Shown here: positions 9,026 through 15,285 of the stretch, piece after piece | Layout of the letters: the number at the start of each line of letters is the position of its first letter | Position numbering within the stretch: the stretch's first letter is position 1 | NCBI RefSeq assembly: GCF_003696265.1 | Contig: NZ_RFFH01000003.1 | Span: 310,001 to 374,000, forward strand | Direction: 5' to 3' | Origin: Nocardia stercoris | Lineage (GTDB): Bacteria; Actinomycetota; Actinomycetes; Mycobacteriales; Mycobacteriaceae | DNA length: 64,000 nt | Position numbers and translations under genes: made by a program | The notes under the pieces: model-generated | Seen by the model: only the letters and a program-made list of their open reading frames with translations | Databases searched by the model: none | What the model was told of the DNA's origin: nothing

Positions 9026-9261
9026 GTGACCAGCGCACCCGTGAAAGTCGTTCGCCCCTGGCGCCTCTCGCGGGTGCGCACGCGGGCGATGTGCGGGCGT
9101 GCCCAGATCGTTATCTTCCACCTAACTGGGCGTATGTCCAGAATATCGGCCGAACCGGCGAGTAACTTTCCGAAATGGCGACATTTCTGAAGCCCGTTCA
9201 CCTATGGTGAGCGCGCTTGCCCCAGTCGATATCACAGGAGGTCACAGCAGTACGGGCCAGG
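9026..9261 (+). promoter_or_regulatory. Conserved leader, copy 1, upstream of secreted protein A
   Basis: This stretch aligns without gaps to 11698-11933, upstream of the paralogous gene. The first 170 bases are about 78% identical by my count, and the last 66 (9196-9261) are identical. It contains GCCCAG/CTGGGC (9101-9106, 9126-9131), the palindrome TCACC-TAT-GGTGA (9198-9210), and a possible promoter GACATT-N17-TATGGT (9180-9208). An AGGAGG core follows at 9236-9241. Together with the 5' part of the intergenic region this explains the 523-bp gap after the flavoprotein. The function is unknown. A shared promoter plus structured 5' UTR is the simplest reading. Confidence 0.6.
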
Positions 9262-9316
9262 GCGAATGCCGGGAAATCGCTTCTACAACACTCGGTCGTA
9301 TCGTCCACCGAACGTC

Positions 9317-9332
9317 CCAGAACCTGTTCTGG
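9317..9332. promoter_or_regulatory. KstR-like palindrome upstream of secreted protein A
   Basis: CCAGAAC-CT-GTTCTGG is a perfect 16-bp palindrome. Its core AGAAC-N2-GTTCT is the heart of the mycobacterial KstR operator (TNNAACNNGTTNNA), although the outer T and A are C and G here. It lies 76 bp before the start of gene A and is absent from the second cassette copy. Confidence 0.4.
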
Positions 9333-9374
9333 TGTCCGGGATCAGGGTTCGACTGTTGTCGCCGTAGCAGAACC

Positions 9375-9395
9375 GGTTCCGTCCGCGACGGAACC
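9375..9395 (+). promoter_or_regulatory. 5' UTR hairpin just before secreted protein A
   Basis: GGTTCCGTC-CGC-GACGGAACC is a perfect 9-bp stem with a 3-base loop, immediately upstream of the AGGAAGGA ribosome site of the gene at 9409. The same hairpin and its flanks recur at 12054-12074 before the paralogue, although the DNA between leader and hairpin has diverged. That pattern suggests selection for the structure. Confidence 0.55.
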
Positions 9396-9408
9396 TCAGG
9401 AAGGAACC

Positions 9409-10107
9409 ATGCGCATTTCCAGCAAGGCGGCCGCCAACATCGCATCGACCGCGTTGTTCGTGTCCGCCGCGGCCGTCACGCTCGGCGCCACCACCGCCGA
9501 CGCCGCCACGACCTGCAACCAGAGCAGCACCGCCACCAAGAACGACATCAGCACCTGGGGCGTCACGCACACCTACGCCAAGTCGGTACAGTCCGCGAGC
9601 ATCGGCGTCGGCACCACGGCCGAGTACACCATCGTCGTCGGCACCACCGGCATCGGCAACCCGTACGTCAACCAGATCATCGACTACCCGCCGGCCGGAT
9701 TCGGCGCGCCTACCAAGGCGACCGTCACCGCCTACCACCTCGGCGGCGGCCAGGTGACCGAGGCCGTCACCCCGACCGTCAGCGGCAGCGGCTGGGCCGT
9801 CAACAGCACCGGCTGGTTCGTCAACTCCGGCAACCCGGTCACCCTGACGATCGACTACACCGTGCCGATGAGCACCGTCGCCTCGGACGTCACCAGCGGC
9901 GGGATCAGTGTCGGTGGGACGGTCGGCGTCGGCACCAGCCTGCCCGGCCTCACCGCCTGCTTCGGCGCGCGCATCGACAACCCGGGCGAGGCCATCACCG
10001 GCAGCGCCAACGCGGGTGGATTCGGGTCCGGCACCAACGGACTCAGCTCGACCGGCTCGGTCTCCGACCAGATCATCCAGATCATCAAGACCTCGATGTC
10101 CGGCTAG
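9409..10107 (+). CDS. Secreted two-cysteine protein, short form (paralogue A1)
   Basis: Protein of 232 residues with a Sec signal peptide (cleavage probably after ADA at residue 32). The mature domain is rich in Thr, Ser, Gly and Val and probably all-beta, closed by Cys36 and Cys184. Hallmarks are GNPYVNQIIDYPPAGFG, then GWAVNSTGWFVNSGNPVT and VTSGGISVGGT. A Gly/Ser linker (GGFGSGTNG) leads to an amphipathic C-terminal tail, SVSDQIIQIIKTSMSG. It is about 88% identical to the gene at 12088 and shares its core domain with the stalk-bearing genes at 10291 and 12946. I do not recognise the family. An exported, envelope-associated role is inferred. Confidence 0.82.
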   Translation: MRISSKAAANIASTALFVSAAAVTLGATTADAATTCNQSSTATKNDISTWGVTHTYAKSVQSASIGVGTTAEYTIVVGTTGIGNPYVNQIIDYPPAGFGAPTKATVTAYHLGGGQVTEAVTPTVSGSGWAVNSTGWFVNSGNPVTLTIDYTVPMSTVASDVTSGGISVGGTVGVGTSLPGLTACFGARIDNPGEAITGSANAGGFGSGTNGLSSTGSVSDQIIQIIKTSMSG

Positions 10108-10122
10108 CACCTGCGGTCACAC

Positions 10123-10203
10123 CGACGGCGGCGACAACGGCGAGCAGTACCCGGAATTCGCACTTCGGGTATTCATTTCCACTCGCTGTGGTCGCCGCCG
10201 TCG
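10123..10203 (+). terminator. Long hairpin between A1 and B1
   Basis: The 22-base arms at 10123-10144 and 10182-10203 pair apart from a few mismatches (left arm begins CGACGGCGGCGAC, right arm ends GTCGCCGCCGTCG). A similar structure follows A2. It may attenuate read-through from A1 into B1 or protect the A1 mRNA 3' end. Confidence 0.5.
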
Positions 10204-10290
10204 CAGTGAACAGGCAATCGAATGCGGTTGGTGATCGCCGAAGGTGACCTTCGCGAACTATCAGCGTTCATAAAGTTTCGAGAAGGAATC

Positions 10291-11436
10291 ATGCGTCAGT
10301 CCTCTATCGCCGGAATCGCGGCGTCTGCGTTGCTTGTGACCGGTGCGGGCATCGCATTCGGCACGGCAGGCCCGGCCGCGGCGGGCACCACCTGTTCGAC
10401 CACCAACCAGGCGACGAAGAACGACATCAGCACGGCGTTCATCACCGACACCTACACGAAGACGGTCACCACGGCTACCGCGGTGGCCGGGTCCGACGTC
10501 ACCTACACGGTCAAGGTCGCCACCAGCAGCATCGGCAACCCGTACGTCAACACCATCGTCGACTACCCGCCCGCCGGATTCGGCAGGCCGGTCTCGGCAT
10601 CCGTGACCGCCTACCACGCCGGCTCGGGCGAGGTCACCCAGAGCGTGACGCCTTCGGCCAGTGGTGCGGGCTGGGCCGCGACCAGCAGTGGCTGGTTCGT
10701 CAATGCCTCCAACCCGGTCACCTTCACGGTGACCTACCAGGTGCCCGCGGGCATCGCCGCCGGGCCGGTCACCTCCGGCGGCATCAGCGTGAGCGGAACC
10801 GCCGGCGTCAGCAACAGCCTGTCCGGCCTGAGCGTCTGCTTCACCGCAAGCGCCGCCCCCACGACTACGACGGTCCCGCCGACCACCACAACGGTGCCGC
10901 CGACGACCACGACGGTTCCGCCGACCACTACCACGGTGCCGCCCACGACCACTACGGTTCCGCCCACGACGACCGAACCGCCCACCACCACAACGGTTCC
11001 CCCCACCACGACCGAACCGCCCACCACCACAACGATTCCGCCGACCACCACAACCGAACCCCCCACCACGACGACGGTTCCGCCGACCACCACAACTGAA
11101 CCGCCCACCACCACAACGGTTCCCCCCACCACGACCGACCCGGCGACGACCACGACCGAGCCGCCCACCACCACGACCATCCCGCCGACCACCACCGACA
11201 CCACTACGACAGTGCCGGTGACCACAACCGCTCCGGTCACCACGACGGTGCCGGTCACCACGACGGTGCCGGTGACGACGACGGTGCCGGTCACCACCAC
11301 GACCGCTCCGACCACGACAACGACGACCGCCCCGGTCACCACCACCACGTTGACCACCGCACCACCCAGTGGTGGATTCGGCAGCAGCAACGGTGACATC
11401 CTGTCCGGGCTGATCGCCGCACTCGGGGCGCACTGA
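10291..11436 (+). CDS. Secreted two-cysteine protein with Pro-Thr stalk (paralogue B1)
   Basis: Protein of 381 residues. A signal peptide (cleavage near GPAAA-GTTC) is followed by the same beta-type domain as A1 (Cys35 to Cys183, with GNPYVNTIVDYPPAGFG and SSGWFVNASNPVTFTVTY). A mucin-like stalk of about 170 residues follows (190-358), built from repeats such as PPTTTTV and PVTTTV. The C-terminus is GGFGSSNGDILSGLIAALGAH, where the GGFGSxNG linker recurs from A1 and the last residues are amphipathic. The stalk looks inserted between domain and tail and is a likely O-mannosylation target. ATG 10291 follows AGAAGGAATC. No known family is recognised. Confidence 0.82.
   Translation: MRQSSIAGIAASALLVTGAGIAFGTAGPAAAGTTCSTTNQATKNDISTAFITDTYTKTVTTATAVAGSDVTYTVKVATSSIGNPYVNTIVDYPPAGFGRPVSASVTAYHAGSGEVTQSVTPSASGAGWAATSSGWFVNASNPVTFTVTYQVPAGIAAGPVTSGGISVSGTAGVSNSLSGLSVCFTASAAPTTTTVPPTTTTVPPTTTTVPPTTTTVPPTTTTVPPTTTEPPTTTTVPPTTTEPPTTTTIPPTTTTEPPTTTTVPPTTTTEPPTTTTVPPTTTDPATTTTEPPTTTTIPPTTTDTTTTVPVTTTAPVTTTVPVTTTVPVTTTVPVTTTTAPTTTTTTAPVTTTTLTTAPPSGGFGSSNGDILSGLIAALGAH
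10858..11364 (+). repeat. In-frame repeats encoding the Pro-Thr stalk of B1
   Basis: About 24 imperfect units, mainly 21 bp (PPTTTTV) and 15-18 bp variants with Glu, Asp, Ala or Ile at the variable position. Third-base variation between units shows this is not a very recent expansion. Such arrays are prone to length change by slippage or recombination. The homologous stalk in B2 is about 60 residues shorter. Confidence 0.8.
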
Positions 11437-11471
11437 TCGTCGAATTATCTTGTGGCGGAACAACTTCATAG

Positions 11472-11516
11472 GCACGGAATCGGCAGCAGCGTCTCGCGCG
11501 ACTGCCGATTCCGTGC
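11472..11516 (+). terminator. Terminator hairpin after B1
   Basis: GCACGGAATCGGCAG (11472-11486) and CTGCCGATTCCGTGC (11502-11516) are perfect 15-bp arms around a 15-base loop, 35 bp past the B1 stop. No U-tract follows, which is normal for actinobacterial hairpin terminators. It closes the first A-B cassette. Confidence 0.7.
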
Positions 11517-11697
11517 GCGGTGGGTACGACGAGGAATGCCCGCACGGATGGGTACATCCTTGTTGCGCGGCGAGGTGACCCGAGCGACCACCGGATCCGA
11601 TTCCACTGACCACGCACCACCAATCGGTAACCAGTGAGCTGCTGTGCGCGCCGAGTTGGCGAGCAGGCAATGTCGGTGGCGCGCGACGATCGCCGCG

Positions 11698-11933
11698 GTG
11701 ACCAGCGCGGGCACGAAAGACGCTCGCCCATGCCAGGTCTCGAGGGTGTGCACGCGACGAGTGTGCCGATGTGCCCAGATCGTTATCCGGCGCCTAACTG
11801 GGCAGATGTCCAGAAAACGGGTCGAACCGGCGGGTAACTTTGCGAAACGGCGACATTTCTAAAGCGTGTTCACCTATGGTGAGCGCGCTTGCCCCAGTCG
11901 ATATCACAGGAGGTCACAGCAGTACGGGCCAGG
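11698..11933 (+). promoter_or_regulatory. Conserved leader, copy 2, upstream of secreted protein A2
   Basis: Gap-free counterpart of 9026-9261. Positions 11868-11933 are identical to 9196-9261, including the TCACC-TAT-GGTGA palindrome (11870-11882) and the putative -10 TATGGT. GCCCAG/CTGGGC recurs at 11773-11778 and 11798-11803. The 651-bp interval 11437-12087 therefore holds the B1 terminator (11472-11516), this leader and the hairpin at 12054. I see no gene in it. Confidence 0.6.
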
Positions 11934-12053
11934 AAACGAACGCCGAGGATCACCATCCCCGACCTTCGGTAACCGCGTCCGCCGGACCCCGCACCGGCGC
12001 CTCTCCGAGGTGCCCCGGGATCCAAGTCCGACTGCTGTCGCCATAGCAGAACC

Positions 12054-12074
12054 GGTTCCGTCCGCGACGGAACC
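12054..12074 (+). promoter_or_regulatory. 5' UTR hairpin just before secreted protein A2
   Basis: Same GGTTCCGTC-CGC-GACGGAACC stem-loop as at 9375-9395, with conserved flanks (AGCAGAACC before, AGGAAGGA after). It sits directly before the ribosome site of the gene at 12088. Confidence 0.55.
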
Positions 12075-12087
12075 CTAGGAAGGAATC

Positions 12088-12783
12088 ATGCGTATCTCCA
12101 CCAAGGCGGCCGCCAACATCGCGTCGACCGCGTTGTTCGTGTCCGCCGCGGCCGTCACGCTCGGCGCCACCACTGCCGACGCCGCGACGACCTGCAACCA
12201 GACCAGCACCGCCACCAAGCAGGACGTCAGCACGCTGGGCGTGACGATGAACTACAGCAAGACGGTGCAGTCGGCGAGCATCGGCGTGGGAACGACCGTC
12301 GAGTACACCATCGTCGTGGGCACCACCGGTATCGGCAACCCGTACGTCAACCAGATCGTCGACTACCCGCCGGCCGGATTCGGCGCGCCCACCAGCGCGA
12401 AGGTCACCGCTTTCCATGTCGGCGGTGGACAGGTCACCGAGAACGTGACCCCGACCGTCAGCGGCGCCGGTTGGGCCGTCAACAGCACCGGCTGGTTCGT
12501 CAACTCCGGCAACCCGGTCACCCTGGTCATCGACTACACCCTGCCGATGAACACCGTCGCCTCGGACGTCACCAGCGGCGGAATCAGCGTCGGCGGCACC
12601 GCCGGCGTCGGCACCAGCCTGCCCGGCCTGACCTCTTGCTTCGGCGCGCGGATCAACAACCCGGGCGAGGCCATCACCGGCAGCGCCAACGCGGGTGGAT
12701 TCGGCTCCGGCACCAACGGACTCAGCTCGACCGGCTCGGTCTCCGACCAGATCATCCAGATCATCAAGACCTCGCTGTCGTAG
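12088..12783 (+). CDS. Secreted two-cysteine protein, short form (paralogue A2)
   Basis: Protein of 231 residues, a close duplicate of the gene at 9409. It has the same signal peptide ending TTADA, the same Cys36/Cys184 pair, core motifs and linker GGFGSGTNG, and tail SVSDQIIQIIKTSLS. I count about 27 differences, mostly conservative and concentrated in residues 39-71 and 103-119, while the C-terminal 40 residues are almost unchanged. That suggests the tail is functionally constrained, perhaps as a membrane or partner-binding helix. ATG 12088 follows AGGAAGGAATC. Confidence 0.82.
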   Translation: MRISTKAAANIASTALFVSAAAVTLGATTADAATTCNQTSTATKQDVSTLGVTMNYSKTVQSASIGVGTTVEYTIVVGTTGIGNPYVNQIVDYPPAGFGAPTSAKVTAFHVGGGQVTENVTPTVSGAGWAVNSTGWFVNSGNPVTLVIDYTLPMNTVASDVTSGGISVGGTAGVGTSLPGLTSCFGARINNPGEAITGSANAGGFGSGTNGLSSTGSVSDQIIQIIKTSLS

Positions 12784-12798
12784 GCCCGCGGTAGCAGT

Positions 12799-12851
12799 GG
12801 CAGCGGCGGCAACGGCGAACTCGACCTCCATTCGCCCGTGCCGCCGCTGCC
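12799..12851 (+). terminator. Long hairpin between A2 and B2
   Basis: GGCAGCGGCGGCAACGGCGA (12799-12818) pairs with 12832-12851 with two mismatches and a 13-base loop. It occupies the same place as the hairpin at 10123-10203 after A1, although the sequences differ. Confidence 0.55.
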
Positions 12852-12945
12852 GCCAGGGGGGTGATCGGCAATCGAATGTTGTTGACGAGCACTGGATATG
12901 GCATTTCCGGCAACCAGCGCTCAGGAAGAATCCCTAGAAGGAAAT

Positions 12946-13902
12946 ATGCGTCACTCCTCGATCACCGCGGGTTTCGCGGCGTCAGCGTTGCTCGTGACCG
13001 GTGCGGCTATCGCGCTCGGAACGGCCGGGCCGGCCTCCGCGGCCACCTGCTCGGCTACCGCTTCGACCACCAAGAACGACATCAGCACCCTCGGTGTCAC
13101 CCACACCTACAAGAAGACGGTCAGCCCGACCAGCGCACAGGACGGTTCGACCGTCACCTACCAGGTTGTCGTCGGCACGACCGGCATCGGCAACCCCTAC
13201 GTCAACACCATCGTCGACTACCCGCCGAGCGGGTTCGGCGCACCCGTCGCCGCCTCGGTCACCGCGTACCACGCCGGTAGCGGCGAGGTCACCGAGAGCG
13301 TTACCCCGTCCGCCAGCGGTGCCGGCTGGGCCGCCACCAGCAGCGGTTGGTTCGTCAACGCCTCCAACCCGGTCACCTTCACCGTGACCTATGCCGTGCC
13401 TGGTAACGAGCCCGCCGGCCCGGTCACCTCGGGCGGCATCAGCGTCAGCGGCACCGTGGGCGTCAGCAATTCCCCCGCGCTGAACGTGTGCTTCACCGCG
13501 ACCGCCGCCCCGACCACCACGACGGTCCCGCCGACCACCACGACCGTTCCGCCCACCACGACGACCGTTCCGCCGACCACGACGACCGTTCCGCCGACCA
13601 CCACCACGGTCCCGCCCACCACCACGACCGACCCGGTCACCACCACGGCTCCGCCGACCACCACCACCGACCCGGTCACCACGACCACCGCGCCGCCGAC
13701 CACGACGACGGACACCACCACGACCGCCCCGCCGACCACCACGACGGCGCCGGTGACCACCACGACCGCGCCGGTCACCACCACGGTTCCGGTGACGACG
13801 ACGGTTCCGGTCACCACGACGACCACCGCCACCGGCGGCGGCGCTGGCAGCAGCAACGGCGATATCCTCTCCGGGCTGCTCGCCGCCCTCGGAGTGCACT
13901 GA
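12946..13902 (+). CDS. Secreted two-cysteine protein with Pro-Thr stalk (paralogue B2)
   Basis: Protein of 318 residues with the B1 layout. The signal peptide is cleaved near GPASA-ATC. The core domain runs Cys35 to Cys182, with GNPYVNTIVDYPPSGFG and GWAATSSGWFVNASNPVT. The Pro-Thr stalk covers residues 189-296 (PPTTTTV, DPVTTTA and APVTTTT units), and the tail is GAGSSNGDILSGLLAALGVH. The core is closer to B1 than to A1/A2, so the A-B pair was duplicated as a unit. The stalk is shorter than in B1. ATG 12946 is preceded by AGAAGGAAAT. Confidence 0.82.
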   Translation: MRHSSITAGFAASALLVTGAAIALGTAGPASAATCSATASTTKNDISTLGVTHTYKKTVSPTSAQDGSTVTYQVVVGTTGIGNPYVNTIVDYPPSGFGAPVAASVTAYHAGSGEVTESVTPSASGAGWAATSSGWFVNASNPVTFTVTYAVPGNEPAGPVTSGGISVSGTVGVSNSPALNVCFTATAAPTTTTVPPTTTTVPPTTTTVPPTTTTVPPTTTTVPPTTTTDPVTTTAPPTTTTDPVTTTTAPPTTTTDTTTTAPPTTTTAPVTTTTAPVTTTVPVTTTVPVTTTTTATGGGAGSSNGDILSGLLAALGVH

Positions 13903-13941
13903 TCGCCGAATCAGCCTGCGGCTGAACAACTTCACACATCC

Positions 13942-13978
13942 GGAACCGGCGGCAGGAGCTCACCCTGCCGCCGGTTCC
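13942..13978 (+). terminator. Terminator hairpin after B2
   Basis: GGAACCGGCGGCAGG (13942-13956) and CCTGCCGCCGGTTCC (13964-13978) are perfect 15-bp arms with a 7-base loop, 39 bp past the stop. It matches the position and size of the hairpin after B1. Confidence 0.75.
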
Positions 13979-14090
13979 GCGTTCGGCCGCACCGCCCGCG
14001 CCGCAGTTCCAGTTCGATCGCCGCGCCCCAAGCCAGTTGTCTCCCGAACCTCGGGCGCTCGTTTCGAGCGGCGGCATCCGGTGGGTTAGC

Positions 14091-14191
14091 CTGTGGTGGA
14101 CCGCGACTGGCGTCCGTGGACCGACCACGAGGAAGCGCAGCACGGAGCGTCGTCCGCCTGGGTGCTCCCCATCTCGATACGAGAGACGGGG
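14091..14191 (+). ncRNA. ZTP (pfl) riboswitch
   Basis: The leader carries the conserved parts of the pfl aptamer in order: GCGACTGGCG (14102-14111), a CGTGG/CCACG hairpin (14115-14119, 14125-14129), GGAAGCGC (14131-14138), a linker, then CCGCCTGGG (14154-14162) that closes the pseudoknot. Downstream, CCCC-A-TCTCG-ATA-CGAGA-GAC-GGGG (14167-14191) can fold and hide the GGGG that serves as ribosome site for GTG 14199, so translational control is likely. The ligand ZTP/ZMP is the AICAR nucleotide, and the gene below is AICAR formyltransferase, as in known members. Confidence 0.85.
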
Positions 14192-14198
14192 TACCGCA

Positions 14199-15176
14199 GT
14201 GCAATTGCGTTACGGCATGAATCCGCATCAATCCGCACGGATCGTCTCCGGCGGTGATCACGTCCGGGCGGTGCACGGGTCGCCCTCGCTGATCAACTAT
14301 CTCGACGCGCTCAATGCCGGGCAGCTGGTGGCGGAGGCCGCGCGCGCGACCGGCCGTGTGGCCGCCGCCTCGTTCAAGCACGTGTCGCCCGCCGGCGCGG
14401 CGCTCGCCGGCTCCCTCGACGAAACCATGCGCGACCGTTGGGGTTTGGGCGCGGACGCGGCCGGCCCGGTGACGGCGGCCTATGTGCGGGCCCGCGACGC
14501 CGATCCCCGTTCGTCCTACGGCGACATGATCGCGGTGTCCGAACCGGTGGATCAGCAGCTCGCCGCACTGCTGGCCACGGTCGTCTCCGACGGCATCATC
14601 GCGCCCGGCTACGAACCCGGAACCGTTGCGGCACTGAGCCGCAAGAAGGGCGGACGCTTCGTCGTCTTCGAGATCGACCCCACCTATGAGCCGCCCGCCC
14701 CGGAAGTCCGGACCGTTCTCGGTGTCACTTTCGAGCAGGAACGCGATCACGCGCCGATCGGCCCGGACCTGCTGCAGGTGACCGGCGAGGGCCGGCTCGG
14801 CCCCGACGCCACCGCCGACGCGCTGCTGGGGCTGGTCGCGGCCCGCTACACCCAATCCAATTCGGTCGTGTACGTCCGGGACGGCATGAGCATCGGCATC
14901 GGCGCCGGGCAGCAGTCGCGGATCGACTGCACCCGGCTGGCCGGCGACAAGGCCCGGGAATGGTGGCTACGCCGCGATTCCGGCCCGCTCACCGGCGCCA
15001 CGCTGGTCTCCGACGGCTACATCCCGTTCCGGGACAATATCGACGTCGCGGCCGCGCACGGCGTCGAGGTCGTCGTGGAGCCGGGTGGTTCGCTGCGATC
15101 CGACGAGGTCGCGGAAGCCTGCCATGAACACCGGATCACGCTCGTGCGCACCGGACTTCGCCTCTTCCATCATTAG
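14199..15176 (+). CDS. Free-standing AICAR formyltransferase (PurH C-terminal domain only)
   Basis: Enzyme of 325 residues matching only the AICAR transformylase half of PurH. It transfers a formyl group from 10-formyl-THF to AICAR in purine synthesis. Visible landmarks are the opening LRYGMNPHQ, the catalytic Lys-His of FKHVSPAGAA (about residue 65), SYGDMIAVSE, and YTQSNSVVYVRDG with GIGAGQQSRIDC near the C-terminus. The IMP-cyclohydrolase domain is absent, and no sequence for it lies upstream. The start is GTG 14199, directly after the riboswitch. It is probably a second copy beside a full purH elsewhere, induced when ZMP or ZTP builds up under folate stress. Confidence 0.87.
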   Translation: MQLRYGMNPHQSARIVSGGDHVRAVHGSPSLINYLDALNAGQLVAEAARATGRVAAASFKHVSPAGAALAGSLDETMRDRWGLGADAAGPVTAAYVRARDADPRSSYGDMIAVSEPVDQQLAALLATVVSDGIIAPGYEPGTVAALSRKKGGRFVVFEIDPTYEPPAPEVRTVLGVTFEQERDHAPIGPDLLQVTGEGRLGPDATADALLGLVAARYTQSNSVVYVRDGMSIGIGAGQQSRIDCTRLAGDKAREWWLRRDSGPLTGATLVSDGYIPFRDNIDVAAAHGVEVVVEPGGSLRSDEVAEACHEHRITLVRTGLRLFHH

Positions 15177-15261
15177 GGCGTTCTTCGAAGCAGCCGACCG
15201 GGGTGGCACCACGCAGCGGGCGGAACCACCGCCCGCCGCCGACCCGCGTACATCCAGCTGA

Positions 15262-15280
15262 GTAACAGTTGTTACATTAT
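15262..15280 (+). promoter_or_regulatory. Palindrome and -10 box of a leaderless chrB transcript
   Basis: GTAACA-GT-TGTTAC (15262-15275) is a palindrome that runs into a -10-like CATTAT (15275-15280). The GTG start at 15286 is 6 bases past the -10, so transcription probably begins at or beside the start codon (leaderless). The palindrome is positioned to block polymerase and may be the operator for the product of the next gene. Confidence 0.55.
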
Positions 15281-15285
15281 CAACC

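Noticed and set aside
8886..9201. Leftward 81-codon frame in the A1 leader with partial similarity to the copy 2 region
   Set aside because: Copy 2 has a stop at codon 5 in that frame, and substitutions show no codon bias, so the similarity reflects DNA-level conservation.
9204..9270. Short open frame starting in the conserved leader (shared with 11876), first 19 codons identical
   Set aside because: It diverges after the conserved block and has no ribosome site before its ATG, which overlaps the putative -10. Kept only as an alternative explanation of the leader.
9369..9380. AACCGGTT before A1 and A2 as a second KstR site
   Set aside because: The flanks do not fit the full motif, and the palindrome is part of the conserved start-proximal hairpin region, so RNA structure explains it better.
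10734..11399. Val-rich frame opposite the Pro-Thr stalk of B1 (also opposite B2)
   Set aside because: It is simply the reverse complement of Thr/Pro codons read as Val/Gly, and has no independent coding evidence.
10858..13833. Regular short repeats as a possible CRISPR array
   Set aside because: The repeats are in-frame coding units without unique spacers or cas genes, so they are protein stalks.
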